Of a stretch of 64,000 nt of DNA, positions 1-13,000 are shown in pieces. This DNA is from Mansonella perstans (taxonomy: Eukaryota > Nematoda > Chromadorea > Rhabditida > Onchocercidae). Numbering within the stretch: position 1 is the stretch's first letter; the number at the start of each line of letters is the position of its first letter. Position numbers and translations under genes: made by a program. The DNA is taken from positions 42,652 through 106,651 of the forward strand of contig JBAMDO010000199.1 of NCBI GenBank assembly GCA_037074765.1, in the 5' to 3' direction. Under the pieces are notes generated by a model. That model searched no databases, had not been told where the DNA came from, and saw only the letters and a list, made by a program, of their open reading frames with translations.

Positions 1-702
1 TTTCAAATGATTATTTCTATGCCAATTAAAATAAATGATTTAAATGTAGTGGTAATGTTAATTCTCTTAAAATACATTTATTTCAATATGTTGCAATCGT
101 TGGAGCAAAAAAAAAACTTTTAAATTTCCACAAACTTTTTTTTGTTGTTGTTATCAAAATTTTGACGCATGCAAATTGATCAATCGTTTCGTTAAATTTC
201 ATCTTTCAAAAATGAACAAATTTTGATTACTTTTTTTAAAGAAAAAGAAATTTTGGTATATATGAAAGAAAAATTATTGTCCTCAATTCCTTCCTCTAAA
301 ATCCATCGCAATAATTTTAAAGATAAAAAAAAAATTTCAATTTCTCATTTTACTGCACATTTGCTTTTTTTAAATTTTTTTCACTTTTTTCTTTCTCACT
401 TTTATTTTGAACTCATAAACAGTAGATTACATTTAGCTCAGTAACTACTTCATTTATTAAAATTATTGAAATTTATTAAAAATTATTAAAATTTATTAAA
501 ATCGTTGAAATTATTGAAATTTATTAAAATTATTCAAATTGTTGAAATTTACTTAACTGCATTTTTTTTAATTTTTTTCTTTCGTTTTGTTTTTCATTAA
601 ATTTATTTCTTACTAAAATGAATGAGAAAAAAAATCTCTCTAAATGATTCAACCGGTCATTATAAATCAAAGAATGAGAATTTAATTCTTACATGTTGGA
701 CC

Positions 703-733
<31 letters not shown>

Positions 734-3700
734 GTTAATCCGATAGTAAATGATCAAATTAATCAAACATTCGAACTCTTTTATCAGAATCTCGCCATTT
801 TTTTTTTTTTTTTATCATTCAATCTTTTCATTCCCAATTTAAACTTCTCATTTTTCATTGTGTGAAAATTTTTGAAAAATTGAAAATTAAAAAAAAAAAT
901 TGGCATCCAAAGGCTAACTGTTTGCAACAACTGACTGATCAGTTCAATTGCAAAGTGATCAAATTGCAATGACAAATAATTTTTCGAAACAATGAAAATG
1001 TATTATTTCGATACCCGAGAATATCGATAGTAAAACACTTCTTTTTTCTCTCTCTCTCTCTCTTTCTCCCTCTCCATTTCCCTTTCTCTCCTTCCCTCTC
1101 TTTTCTCTCTCTCTCCCTCTGTCTCTTTACAAATAAAGATAGATTGAATGAATGCGAAAAAGAAGATAAATTTTAAATTAAACTTTGAAAAAAAAAAGGG
1201 AATGAAAAAATTGCAATTGTAAATAATTTGGAAATTTTATTAGAAATTAATAAATTCGAAATGAATTTCAGTTTCCTCACTTTTCTTATTGATTATAATT
1301 ATTTGACAATTTTCATGAAATATTTTCAACTACTCAATTATTAAAGAAAAGGTATGCTTTTTAATGTCTAATTTGATATCTGAAATAATTATTGTTCTAG
1401 GATAGCATGCATGTCAACTTTGTAGTTGATCATGTCAACTCGATTCCATTAATCTGTTTTGTTTGTTGTCCATGATTCTGTGGATCATTGGGTTGAAGAG
1501 ATGTCAAAATTATCAGCGATAACAAAGCAATAAAAATGATAAGAAATTCTCAGCAAGTATCAATTTTAAGTTTTGCATTACATTCATTAATTTGAGAAAT
1601 TTCGATGATAATTCCAATATAATTAATTATTCTCTACATGCAAAATTCAATTCTTCTTTGTAATATCATCAATTACCAATATCAACCTGAAATGATTATA
1701 GGAATTGTATTACTTAGAACAGCAATTTTCGTTGACTAGAACTAATGGATTTTCCCATAAAAAAAGCCTAAAGCTAACTAATAATGGCAACATTTTCCAA
1801 TCATTTGACAATTTTCCTTTTTAGTTCGTTATTTCGACTATAGTGCAGTCATTATGATTGATATGTTTATAAATTCTGAAGATATTCAATGAACTATTTG
1901 AAAATGATTCGTAAAAATTTCCGTTGAATTTTTCTACTTGATGAATACAATCAGTCAATGGTTGCTTAATCTTTTAAAGATGCATCATAAAAAAAAAAAA
2001 AAAAATCGATCATCGATTCGAAATTCGTATAAAAATTAACTCAGTTACAATGGTGCTACAATCATTGATTTCCTAACAAAATTATCAATACAAGTTTATG
2101 CTTGAACTGATTACTATCAATGATAAGCAAATATCATTGCTGCAATAATTTGACCGATATTACTATTTCATTTAAATGTACAGCCAAACAAATTTGATTA
2201 CAAAGTTTGATTAACGAAATTTGATTAGAAACAAATACACAAATTTCAGTAACATTTTGAAATGTAATTAATTAAATTAAATAAATAAAAAAAAATTTCG
2301 CGATTCGCTTTCACGGTGTGGAAAAAAGCCGAGACAACATTACGTTTTATAGATATTTAATTTCAATTATACGAAAAAGAAATGTTGCACAAAGTTATTT
2401 CCAGTTTCTTATTGCACCAAAATTTGCAATGCTCTTTGTTTGTGTTTTGTCTCCAAACATGTGGTCCTTTGTTTAAGTATGCATCTACCAATAAGTGATC
2501 CTTTGTCATCTACCAATAAATATGTAATTCTTTGCTTGAAGCACTTTATTAAATATTTATGACTATAAAAGAGAGGAGTCAGTTGATAGATTAAATTAAC
2601 TTTGGGGTAAATTGCTATTAATTCTTATGAAATTTCACTATTAGAAGTTTTTAGTTAATTTTAGTTAATACAATAAGTATGAGAAAGTGAGATTTCGTTT
2701 GCAAAAATTCCTATTTATTTAAAAGTTAAAAAAAAAAGTTTACATAATAGATTTGGATAGGAAAGAATAGTTCAATTCTATCATTAAACTAAATTAATTT
2801 GTTAAACAATTTTAGTGGGACATTCTTTATGCCTAATAATTATTATAGTTATAGTATATAATTAATATTTATAATTGTCATTTGTCATTTATAGCATTTT
2901 ACAATTATATATATTTTATAATTATATTTATAATTAGTGAGATAAATTATTTTCGATTTCAATATTTCTCTCTCATTTATCCTTCTAAAATGATTAGTGT
3001 AATTATTAGAATTATTTTGAGCACTGCAAATGAAAGGAATATTTGAAAGGGAGATAAATGTAGTAGCAATGATGAGAAACTGATTCAATGAAGTGAAATG
3101 AGAATGAAATTTTCGAAAATAAAAATGGAAATTTTTGGAGGAAAGTTTTTCCTCCTTTTTTTTTCATTTTCCAGAAAATGATTTGCAAAAATTTTTTGAT
3201 GAAAAAGAGAAGAGAAAAAAATGACAACAAATAAATTGTAGCAAAAATTGGGGCAAACAAGAAAGTTGCCTAAGAGCACAAACAAACAAACAAAACAAAC
3301 AAACAAAACAAATAAACGAATTCCTAAAGCAAATATGGAATTGTTTAAATTCAAAAATTAAAATGGAACAAATGAAGAAAAAATATTTGTGATCACAATG
3401 ATTATGATGATGATGATGATGATTAATAAAGATGACAATGATGATTATGTTACCACTGTTAATTATATTTATTACAATGATAGAAAATTGTCAATTTTGA
3501 GATAAGAAGTGGAAATAAGGAGATGATAATCATCATTTGCATATATGTATTAGGTATCAGTTATCAGAATGATAAGGTATCAGTTATCAGAATGATTTTT
3601 CAAATAAGGTATCAGTTATCAGAATGATTTTTAAAAAAAGAGATTGGAAGGCAAAAAGCCATTTCTGCTCCACACTGGTAACAATCTTTTGCCGTAAATT

Positions 3701-3916
3701 GTTCGTATGACAATCTTTTGCCGTAAACCGTCCATGGGACAATCTTTTGCCGTAAACCGTCCATGGGACAATCTTTTGCCGTAAATTGTCCGTGTGACAA
3801 TCTTTTGCCGTAAACTGTTCGTATGACAATCTTTTGTCGTAAACTGTCCGTTTAAGATGGTATAGAATCGAACTGTTAATTCCATCTCAATAATTGTGCG
3901 TTTGTTGTCGAAACTC

Positions 3917-3953
<37 letters not shown>

Positions 3954-5458
3954 TTTGTTTCAATCTTTCAACCATTCCTTCAGTCACATTCCCTGCCACA
4001 CACATTGTTTCACCTTGTTCCAAAGGCATTCATTAATTAAGCCAAGTGATTCTCTTGGGAATCAAATAGGTGTGTATAATATGATTAAAATCACTAGAAT
4101 GGATATCCATTTTGATAACCATATATCACTGTGAACTGATTATTCATCAATATCCGTTTGCTTTTAAATGAACCTTCATATTCTAGAATTATGTTAAAAT
4201 TCTATTGTTGCAGAAAATTTATAATACTATCTACAGTATATGGACAGATAGCTAACCAGTATGCAATACTGATAGCAATTTGCATTGAATTTCCATAAGT
4301 GATAGCAATTTTTTTGAAAAATCTACAGGAATTTTTATTAAAATTAGCAGTATCATTCCACTCAGTGATAGCTCTCAATTATACATAAAATAATTAAGTC
4401 AATAATTATTTCTGAAAAATCACTGTCATTTTCATTGGCTTACGCTTGATTATTTGCACATAGATCAAACACTTCCGATCATTCTGTAAAAATTCCACAA
4501 AATCATGCAATTTATTGCAATCATTTAAATTATTAATTAGAATTTGTGCAATAATTAAAGATACATTAGTAAATTACAATCAGTCATTTCATCCTATACA
4601 TTCGAAATAATCGGTTTATTTTGAATTTATTTTTTTTATTGTTTTGAATAAATGAAATTTTATAGTGCAGAAAAGAAATGAAAAAAAAAAAAGAACAGAA
4701 CGATTGTAAGAAAGTTTTAATAAAATACTTGTAATAATTGAAATAAAATCATTTATTTAAAATGCATAACAAGATGGCTAAATTAATTAATTATAAATGA
4801 AGCAAATACAGGAGAATATTTTGAATTTGTATTTTTCCAAAAAATTTTTAAGCTATTTTTTAGCGCCAACAAAGCATTCTAAAATAAAGCTTTGGCCAAT
4901 ATTACATTACTATTTCTATACATATAAAAGTAATAAATAGAAACGATTAAAAGACCATTAAAATAAATGATAAGAATCGCACTTTTGCTGCATATAAACA
5001 ACATACAAATGATTTATTTGATGGTAAATATCACAGCAAATGCTTTTAACTAAAAAATATAAATGAATATTGGATGATATATCAATTCTTTCTATACCTC
5101 ATTAAAGATTATAAGTGAACAATAAGTAGCCTTTAGGCTATAAGTGAACAATAAGTAGCCTTCAGGCCAAACTATCATTAACGTTATTAGAGAATATAAC
5201 TTGAATAGCTAATCTAAGCATGAACAATAAAAGAATTTTTGATAGTGATTTGGAATTTATTACATCAATTTTGCATTAAATTAGTTTTCATTTTATTCAT
5301 AGATTAAATTATATCCATAATGTAATACATTATTCATCGCGGTAAAAATCTCGATAAAACATATCATCACATCCTCAATAGAAGTGACCGAGATTCACGC
5401 GGGCCGTATTTCCTAACAACAGCTGGCAGAAGTTGAAGTTTGTTTATTATTGTTGGTG
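1..5458. other. intergenic, low-complexity AT-rich region
   Basis: I see no convincing exon on either strand in this stretch. It holds long A/T homopolymers, a C/T-rich tract at about 1041-1130, a short GAT run near 3406-3422, an A(3)C-type run near 3277-3312, three imperfect copies of a short unit at 3552-3628, and a two-copy 31-bp repeat near 5108-5168. The open frames on the minus strand at 3587-4029 are produced by the minisatellite at 3681-3854 and show no domain. Confidence 0.6.
3681..3854. repeat. 29-bp minisatellite, 6 units
   Basis: Six consecutive 29-bp units, each starting ACAATCTTTTG, with variation concentrated in the second half of the unit (GTTCGTATG, GTCCATGGG, GTCCGTGTG). 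Because 29 is not a multiple of 3, the array produces overlapping spurious open frames on the minus strand. No coding meaning is evident. Confidence 0.9.
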
Positions 5459-6944
5459 ATGAATTTTTGGTTTGTTGTATGCTTAATAATTGGCAGTACC
5501 TATGTGAATTGTACGAAGCGAAAAGATTCAAAAAAGGTTAACGCTTTAAACTTTTGACTTTGTTTCATAATTACTTCCATGCTAACATCACGTCTATGTC
5601 ATTTTCAAGTTTAGCAAGAGTTAAAGTTACGAAAAATTAATGTCAAAATTGTCGGAAGCTAAGTAAAAGTTAAAATTGTCTATATTTTTTGAAATTTATG
5701 GGATATTCGGGATTATACGGAGCGCGACCTGGAAAGATTGTATGATCAGTGGGAAGAGAACGATGACGACGAATTGGAAGAGGATGAACTGCCACCGTAT
5801 AAACGAAAAACTCAGCAGCCGGATCTTGATAAAATTATGAAACAGGTATGCATTTTTGTAACATTGTAAATAGCCTTCTTGAACAAATGTTTCATAGGAT
5901 TGACCTTAGACCTTTTTGTAATTAGATATAGTCTTAGTGAGTTTTAATAAGTTGCCATACAATTTTTAGACAATACAAGGGAGGTTTGTTCTTAATATGA
6001 ACTTTTTAATGTAAAACAAATTTTTTCGTTTTCTTATTTTCTTGCTTCTCATTATTCAGTAAACTTGTATAGTATTGTCACAGTTCATTTCTTTAATTTT
6101 ATGAGTACTTCATAAATTAAAGATTGGTAACAATGTTTTTCTAATGCTTATATAGGCGGGAACACCTGAAGAGTTAATGATGTTATCGAAGAAGGGACAA
6201 TCTGTGATGATGTTTGTTGGGATCGGTGATGTTAATGGCAAACGAGCCGAAAAGTTTTACACTGAGAGATGGATTGGGGTATGGCAAAACAGTCTCTTCA
6301 ATAACCATATCGATGTTCAGGTCATTTGTTTGGAATTTCATGTTGAATTTTTTTCACTCACGATTCGCTTCAAGTCATTCTGAATCATCCAGTGAAAAAA
6401 ATAACGGTTAGATGGATTCGAAGGCAGAGAATATTTTCGAATAGTTATTATCGAGTTAAGAGTCCACTCCTTTTCATGCAGTGGTTAAAACGATCTGATC
6501 AGCTGATCGGGAGGACCACAACCATACTCTTAATAAGGGGTGTATTACATATCACATTGACGGCGCAACTCTGTTTAAGGCTCTGTGAATTTTTAAAGAT
6601 CTTCCAGCTAGTTGCTTTTTGTGTTTCCTGTATAAATGTATTTTACTCAACTCAGTCATTTTGTCATTGAGGAGATGAAAGATTGTTTTTTTTTGTCATT
6701 GAGGAGATGGAAGATTGTTTTTTTTTGTCATTGAGGAGATGAAAGATTGTTTTAGTCTTGCAAACTACAGACTTTGTTTCAGACATTCACAATCGATGAT
6801 AATCGAGCAATTTTCATGTTTGCGGATGGATCGAAAGCATGGGAAGGAAAGGATTTCCTATTGAAACAGCCGCAAGTAAGCGAAGTGTCGTTGGAAGGGA
6901 AGCAATATCCTGGACCTGCTTTCAAGAAGAAACAGGAATTGTAG
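5459..6944 (+). CDS. MESD: MESD / Boca, ER chaperone for LDL-receptor family
   Basis: This is a four-exon gene for about 182 aa: 5459-5536, 5702-5845, 6156-6320, 6783-6944. MESD helps beta-propeller/EGF modules of LRP-type receptors fold in the ER and so supports Wnt and lipoprotein receptor traffic (family knowledge). The sequence shows a hydrophobic N-terminal signal peptide (MNFWFVVCLIIG), the family motif DIRDYTERDLERLYDQWE, an acidic linker, the core MMFVGIGDVNG...TERWIGVWQNSLFN, then DDNRAIFMFADGSKAWEGKD and LEGKQYPGPAF. It ends KKKQEL, a KDEL-like retrieval tail. Phases agree throughout. The oddity is that exon 2 has no AG acceptor: the sequence before GATATTCGG reads TTTATGG. The nearest AG in frame lies further in and would remove the conserved DIRDYTE. 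Confidence 0.9.
6661..6755. repeat. about 34-bp tandem repeat, 3 units, in MESD intron 3
   Basis: Three near-identical units carrying TGTCATTGAGGAGATGRAAG followed by ATTGTTTT(T)n sit just upstream of the last MESD exon. Confidence 0.85.
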
Positions 6945-9900
6945 TAAATAATTGTTTCGAATCTCACTGTTTAATCGTTTCTTTATTCAAAAATACTGCT
7001 GAACGGGTATTTAGTGGATAAGTTTATGCCTTATAGCGGTGTTTCTTTTTTATTAAAATTTCAAAACTTTTGATTGATGTTGCATGTTTCTCTACTTGAA
7101 CATTTTGTCTATTATTTGTGCTCTGTCAACTGATTTCTTTTGTCTTCCTTCGGGATACTCACTTAGTACTTCGGAAATTGTCACTTAAATAATAGTTGTG
7201 TAGTAAATTGATATTTTGACATTTATTTTCTTAGAACAGCTCACGATAATAGATTGTGGCATAATGCAGACTGCATCAGTATTGAAATTAAGATGATTTT
7301 AATTTGGAGGACTTGATTCTTATACATTTGATAGAATTTAGCACAGATGATCACAACAGAGAATTTTAACAAATTAAAAAGCATAAATTGTAAAACAGAA
7401 TATCTTGAGTAAAGAGCAAGAAAAAGTCTAGGAATTCTGCAAATAAATTTGATAGTCTGTGGTGAATGGAGGAGATATTCAACTTCCCGCAGAAAGAGCT
7501 GAGGTGGTGAAGTAGTCAAATTTCAATAATGTAGCTTTTTATGATTAGCAAATACTATCATTAATATTGTACAGAATAAAACATACAGGAAACTGAACAT
7601 AGCACAATTACGAGCATTCATAAATCAGAACTGATAATACTGTTCCATCTGAATTATGTATGTCCATTAAACAGTTCCTCATTGATGCTATTGAAGTATT
7701 GAACAGACTATTAAGTAATACTTATTTTATGCGTGTCATAAAATTATATCATAAAATTATTTTGAATTTAAATACTCAAAAATTTGATTTGCTAAGCTGC
7801 AAAATCAAAATTAACAATCAAATTAATTGATTGAAGAATGAAGAAAAAAAGTTTCACTTAAAATTTGAATAATTGATTAATTTTTGTTAATTACATTCAA
7901 AAAAAAGAATTTTTTTTTCTTTTTTCTTATTAACAAAATATCATTTTTGCTTTTCTTTTTCTTTTGTAAATTTTTCGATGATTTCATGTATTTTTTTATG
8001 CAATAAATGCTTCCTTCTCTAATCTATGGAATGCCAATATTGTATTTTATTTTCTTTTTTCCATTTCAAATGTACCTTTATAGTTTACATAGCAACAATT
8101 TCTAAAAAAAACTTATATCATTTGTTTCCTCGATGTATAATTGCTAGCTGTAAGCAAACATAGCTTTTTTTTTCAAAATATAAACTTTCTGAAATATTTT
8201 GAAATCATTGAAAAACAATTTCAAAAATTTTTTTTATTGCTCATTTTGTACTCATTTTGTTGCTTTCAATGTAAAAGATAGCATTTAACTTATTATTACT
8301 CATTTAGCCGTTTTGGTACATTTTCAAATTTTTCAAATAAATTTTTTAAAATCATGCAAAAACATTGCCAACTTTTGTAAAATAACATTAAAGATTTTAT
8401 CACCAAAGCTAAAGGCATTTAATAAAAAATGTTTTTTATTTTTATTTTTATTTTTTTTTTTTGATTTCCTTTAGAGAAGTTTCAATTAAAAACGATCAAT
8501 AAAATTTAGCTTTATTGTGGCTTTCTCATGAATCATTTCGTTTTCTTTTCTTTCTCTTACTTTTCAAAAAAAAAGAAAAACTGTCCAAAAAAAAGAAATG
8601 TATACTGATTCATATTTCGAAGGCATTTAAAGCCATGCATTGAAAGTGCAAAAACAATGATCGAGTTTGTAGCATCTCGATTATTGTTTTAAGATTATTT
8701 ATTAATATCTATGCTTGACATTATCGATGTTTGTATTTAAGCAGTAGAGATATTATCGGAATTTATATTTAAAGCTAAAGATATTATTCGAGATTGTTTT
8801 CAAGATAGGGAATTATTGTTGGTGAATATTTACAGTATGAAGATAATTCCGGAGTTTGTATTTGCAACATGGCGATACTGTCGAAATTTTTGGATGTAAT
8901 ACCATAGAGACAGTCATCGAGATATCCATAGCTTAGGAACATTATTGAATATATGCTTGTTGACATTATATTATATTTAAAAGCTAAAAACGTTTTCAAG
9001 ACATGATAATGATTTATTTTACTTCTCGACGTATCATTTTATTATTATTGGACAATTTGTTTTTGTAATTTTTGATCATATCGATTTGTTATTTCAAAGT
9101 GCTAAAAGCTTCCAAATATTTTCTTACACTAAAAGTATTATGCCAAATGAATGAATAAGTATTAAATAGGCTTATCGTTGATATTTTAGAGTAAGGAAAA
9201 AGTAGCAGCGTTTGTAGTAATACAGGCTAAGCTTTGGGAACATTCAGTCTAGTCTCATAAAAAATAAATTCAACCTCAAGATTGTAAAAATTTTATTAGA
9301 GAGAAGAAAAAAAACAGAAAAAAATACATTTGTGCAAAGAGAGAGAGAGGGAGAAAAACTGAAGAAGGATGACTTTACTTAACAGAAACATACACCTATC
9401 ATTTAGTCTTTGTTTTTAAGAATAATTACACTGAAATTTCTAGTCAATAAATGAAACATCCAACAAATTTTATTAGATACTATTCAACAGCTATTATTAA
9501 GTAATAAGAATTAAGATGTATTTCTTGTCGAATAAATGGCTACATATTTCCAAAGGTGTAAAAAGTTTGACAACAGTGAAATCTAAATTATTTAATTTTT
9601 TTTCTGATATTAGAAGTTTTCGAAGAAAGAACACTGCACTGCTATATTTTATACTCAACAATTTGAAATTTATTTTCACTCTTTTAAAATTTTTCGAAAA
9701 TTTATTTAGCCATAACACATCATGATTTAGTTTTATATTTGATTAGCAAACATAGCTTCTTTTTTTACCAAAGTTACTTAAGCTCGTTAAATTTTCTTTC
9801 CATCTCTTCCCTCCACTTTCAGTTTTTTCTGAATTGGCTATTTTGACTTAAATAAAATATTTATTTCAAATTAAAATTTAATTTAAAACTACACGATCAT

Positions 9901-9977
9901 TTATTTCAACTGCTACTATCATCAAAAAGCAAACGAGTAGATACTTATAATGTGATGAGATTTTGTCATTTCTTATA

Positions 9978-10127
9978 TCCTAATTAGATAAGCTTTAATT
10001 AGATATCAGTAATTTCAAATAATTTATTCCTAATTAGATAAGCTTTAATTAGATATCAGTAATTTTAAATAATTTATTCCTAATTAGATAAGCTTTAATT
10101 AGATATCAGTAATTTCAAATAATTTAT
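9978..10127. repeat. 50-bp tandem repeat, 3 units
   Basis: Three head-to-tail units of 50 bp beginning TCCTAATTAGATAAGC and ending AATAATTTAT. They differ by a single base (TTTCAAAT versus TTTTAAAT), which suggests recent expansion. Confidence 0.95.
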
Positions 10128-10729
10128 TCTATTTTATAATTTGGTGCATATTCTAAAAAGAAACGAATAATTAAATCATTTCCTGAAATTATTTATTGAA
10201 ACTATAATAGATTTTGATTTTCTCTCATTTCCTCTTTCCCTCATTCCATTATTCCGTCATTCGTTCATTCCTTCCTTTCTTTTTTTTTTTTGCTTCTATT
10301 TTATTCATATTTTTTCTTCAACTTTCTTAGCAATTAATAAACTAATTTCAAGTATGTTCCATTGATTTATTTCGTTGCTAAAGTATGTAGTTGAAATGCT
10401 GCAGAAATTTCAACATTTTATAATTTGCTCAAACAACCAATGATACAGTGCTTTGTTCAAATAAATGAAAAAAAAAATAGTAATTAATATATGAAAATAG
10501 TAAACACGACAAAATAATAATTAATATATAAAAGCAGTAATTAATATAATAAAATAGTAAATAATATAGAAATATAATTCGAAATAATGATATTTCATGT
10601 TGTATATGAATTCGGGTATTTTATAATTTAATTACCAGTTGATAATTAGCAAATTTCATCATTGTATTCAATTGCTCTTTATTATACAAATTATTTTTTC
10701 TTTGCACTCATTAAAATATATTATCATTA

Positions 10730-10970
10730 AGTTAGCTATACAGAACAATTATTCATTACTTTATAGTTCTCACTGTATAATGATTTTTATTATGATCATA
10801 TAAGATAAACATTTAACAAATCCATTACTTTTCTCATTGTATAATAATCTTTACAATAATCATTATGAGATAAACATTTTACATATTCAATATTTTATAG
10901 TTCTCACCTGTATAATGATCATTTTCACCTATGTAATGATCATATGAGGTAAACATTTTATAAATTTCAC
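10730..10970. repeat. imperfect tandem repeat, about 60-70 bp period
   Basis: Four degenerate copies of a block containing TAGTTCTCAC...TATAATGATC...ATGAGATAAACATTTTA. Copies differ by substitutions and small indels, so this is an old array. Confidence 0.6.
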
Positions 10971-13000
10971 TATTACTTTATTGATTCACCTATTTGTTGT
11001 GCTTCCTCTTTTCTGCTCTCTTCATTCGTTATCAGTCTGTCAACCTTTTTTTCTATTTTATGTTCGTTTTTTTGTCGCTTGAAATATCTTTCTATCACCA
11101 TGGCAATAAAAATGACTCAAATGTTCAAAATGTTAATTTCGAAATTAAATTTGAATTTTTTTCTTTCTTTTATAATTTACAACTTATCGAAAAAAAACCC
11201 AATAAGAACAATTTTTAAGCAATTCAATTCTATTTCATTTCATTAGTATCCATGATATGTTTTATGAATTATGTTTACATATCGACTTCGTTTTTTTCTC
11301 AAAATTTACAAAATTCCATAAACTTTTTTCCAATTATCTTACTTTTTTCTCTCTATCTCTCGTTTCTTTACTTTTGCTTTATTTCATTCTCGGTTTAAAT
11401 CATTGTTGAATTATCTTTTTTAAAAAAGTAAACAAGAATCAAGTAACAAATTGAATTCACAAATGCTCTCAAAAGTGACAGATTTCAAATTTTTATTTCA
11501 ATTTGAAAAAGAAAAAAAAACAAAAACCGGATCAATATTTTGTGAGATCTGACAAAATTGTTAAAATAGAATAGAAAGTATTTGAAAACTGTTTGCTCTA
11601 AAACTAAATTTTCTTTAGGCATCAATTATTACCATCAAAAAAACCGCTCTTTTTTCTCATCTTTCCTCCCTCTCCCTCTCCCTCATTCCCTCACTTTCTC
11701 TCTTTCGCCCTCATTTGTTGAAATAAAATTTAAATTCACTCGTTATGATGCGACAAGCAATTAGCAATCGATTTACCAAAATTGTAAGCTTTTTTTTCGT
11801 AAAAAAATTTTACTTTTATTCGAATAAAAGAAAGGAAATTGGCAGAATAATTAAAATTTTCAACGATTTACTTTCACAATTTTTTTTTTTATTAAATCAT
11901 TAATTATAATTTTGAAAGTTAATTTCTCATTGCCAAAATTTTCACTCACATCAATAAATCATGTAAAATTATCATTTCAATTTATTGCTATCATGTTTAT
12001 CAATGTTACACAATATAATCATTACCTGTAATGTTGATGGTAATTGTAGCAGTAGTGATAATATATTAATATATTAATTAATTACTTTATTAAACCAAAT
12101 ACTACGGATGAATCAATTATAATTCACATATTTATGGGCATCTTTCTCTTCAGTTATTTAATTATTTTGTTTGTAATTGCTTTTTTCCTTTTGTATAGCA
12201 CTTGCCAAAAGATTATTAAATGAATGAACAGACGAATGTTTTGTGCTTTTTGCTAATTTGATTAATTAAAATAAAATTGGTGACATCTTTGATTGACATT
12301 TATTTTTTTATTGGCATTCGTTGAACCAAAAAAAAAATTGTAAAAGAAGAACTAATTTTTCCTCCAAAATTTAACAAATTCAATAAGTCAAATGATTTCC
12401 AAAAGTGAATGAATAGAAGCTATTTGTAGTCATTACAGAAATTAGAAGATGAAAATGGAATGGGAAAAACTTAAAATGTTGGGTAAGCAAAACTTAATTT
12501 TTAAATTTTAAATTTAAATTAAATTCCATAAACATTGAGGCCTTTTTTCTGACAGTATTAAAGAACGGTGTATAAATGTTCGTTAATAATCCAGCTATTT
12601 AAATTTCATCTAAATAATTTAAAACAACATGAATTAAAGCTTAATTAAAATTAGAAATAAAATGCAAGCGAGATCTTCTTTTCAAAAAATATTGATGATT
12701 TAAATATTTTCTGAAGCACTTTGCAATTTTGTTGCAACTTTTCGACCATAATGAGTACTGTCATCGTATCCAAGTGAACCATCGATGACATTTAATTGAC
12801 AAAATAGTGCAACTTTTTATTTATTGAAGCAAATTTCGTGACTGCAAACATTGCAATACATTCTCACCGCACGTTTCATTCAAATTGTCACCATTAGAAG
12901 TTTGAGGAAAAAAAGTTTTTTGAAATTCCACTTACCACTATTTGCTTTGACGGTTATTTCCTGGTTAATATTTGCCATTATTTCAATTTTTTGTCAATAG

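Larger units (their letters stand above)
6945..13000. other. intergenic region between MESD and sec-6 (may include the sec-6 5' end)
   Basis: No exon with a recognisable protein motif was found here. The region is AT-rich with poly-T tracts, the 50-bp tandem repeat at 9978-10127 and an imperfect repeat family at about 10730-10970. The first coding exon of sec-6 could lie in the distal part; none could be placed with confidence. Confidence 0.5.

Noticed and set aside
3631..4029. Minus-strand 132-codon open frame
   Set aside because: Generated by the 29-bp minisatellite plus a poly-A tract; no domain.
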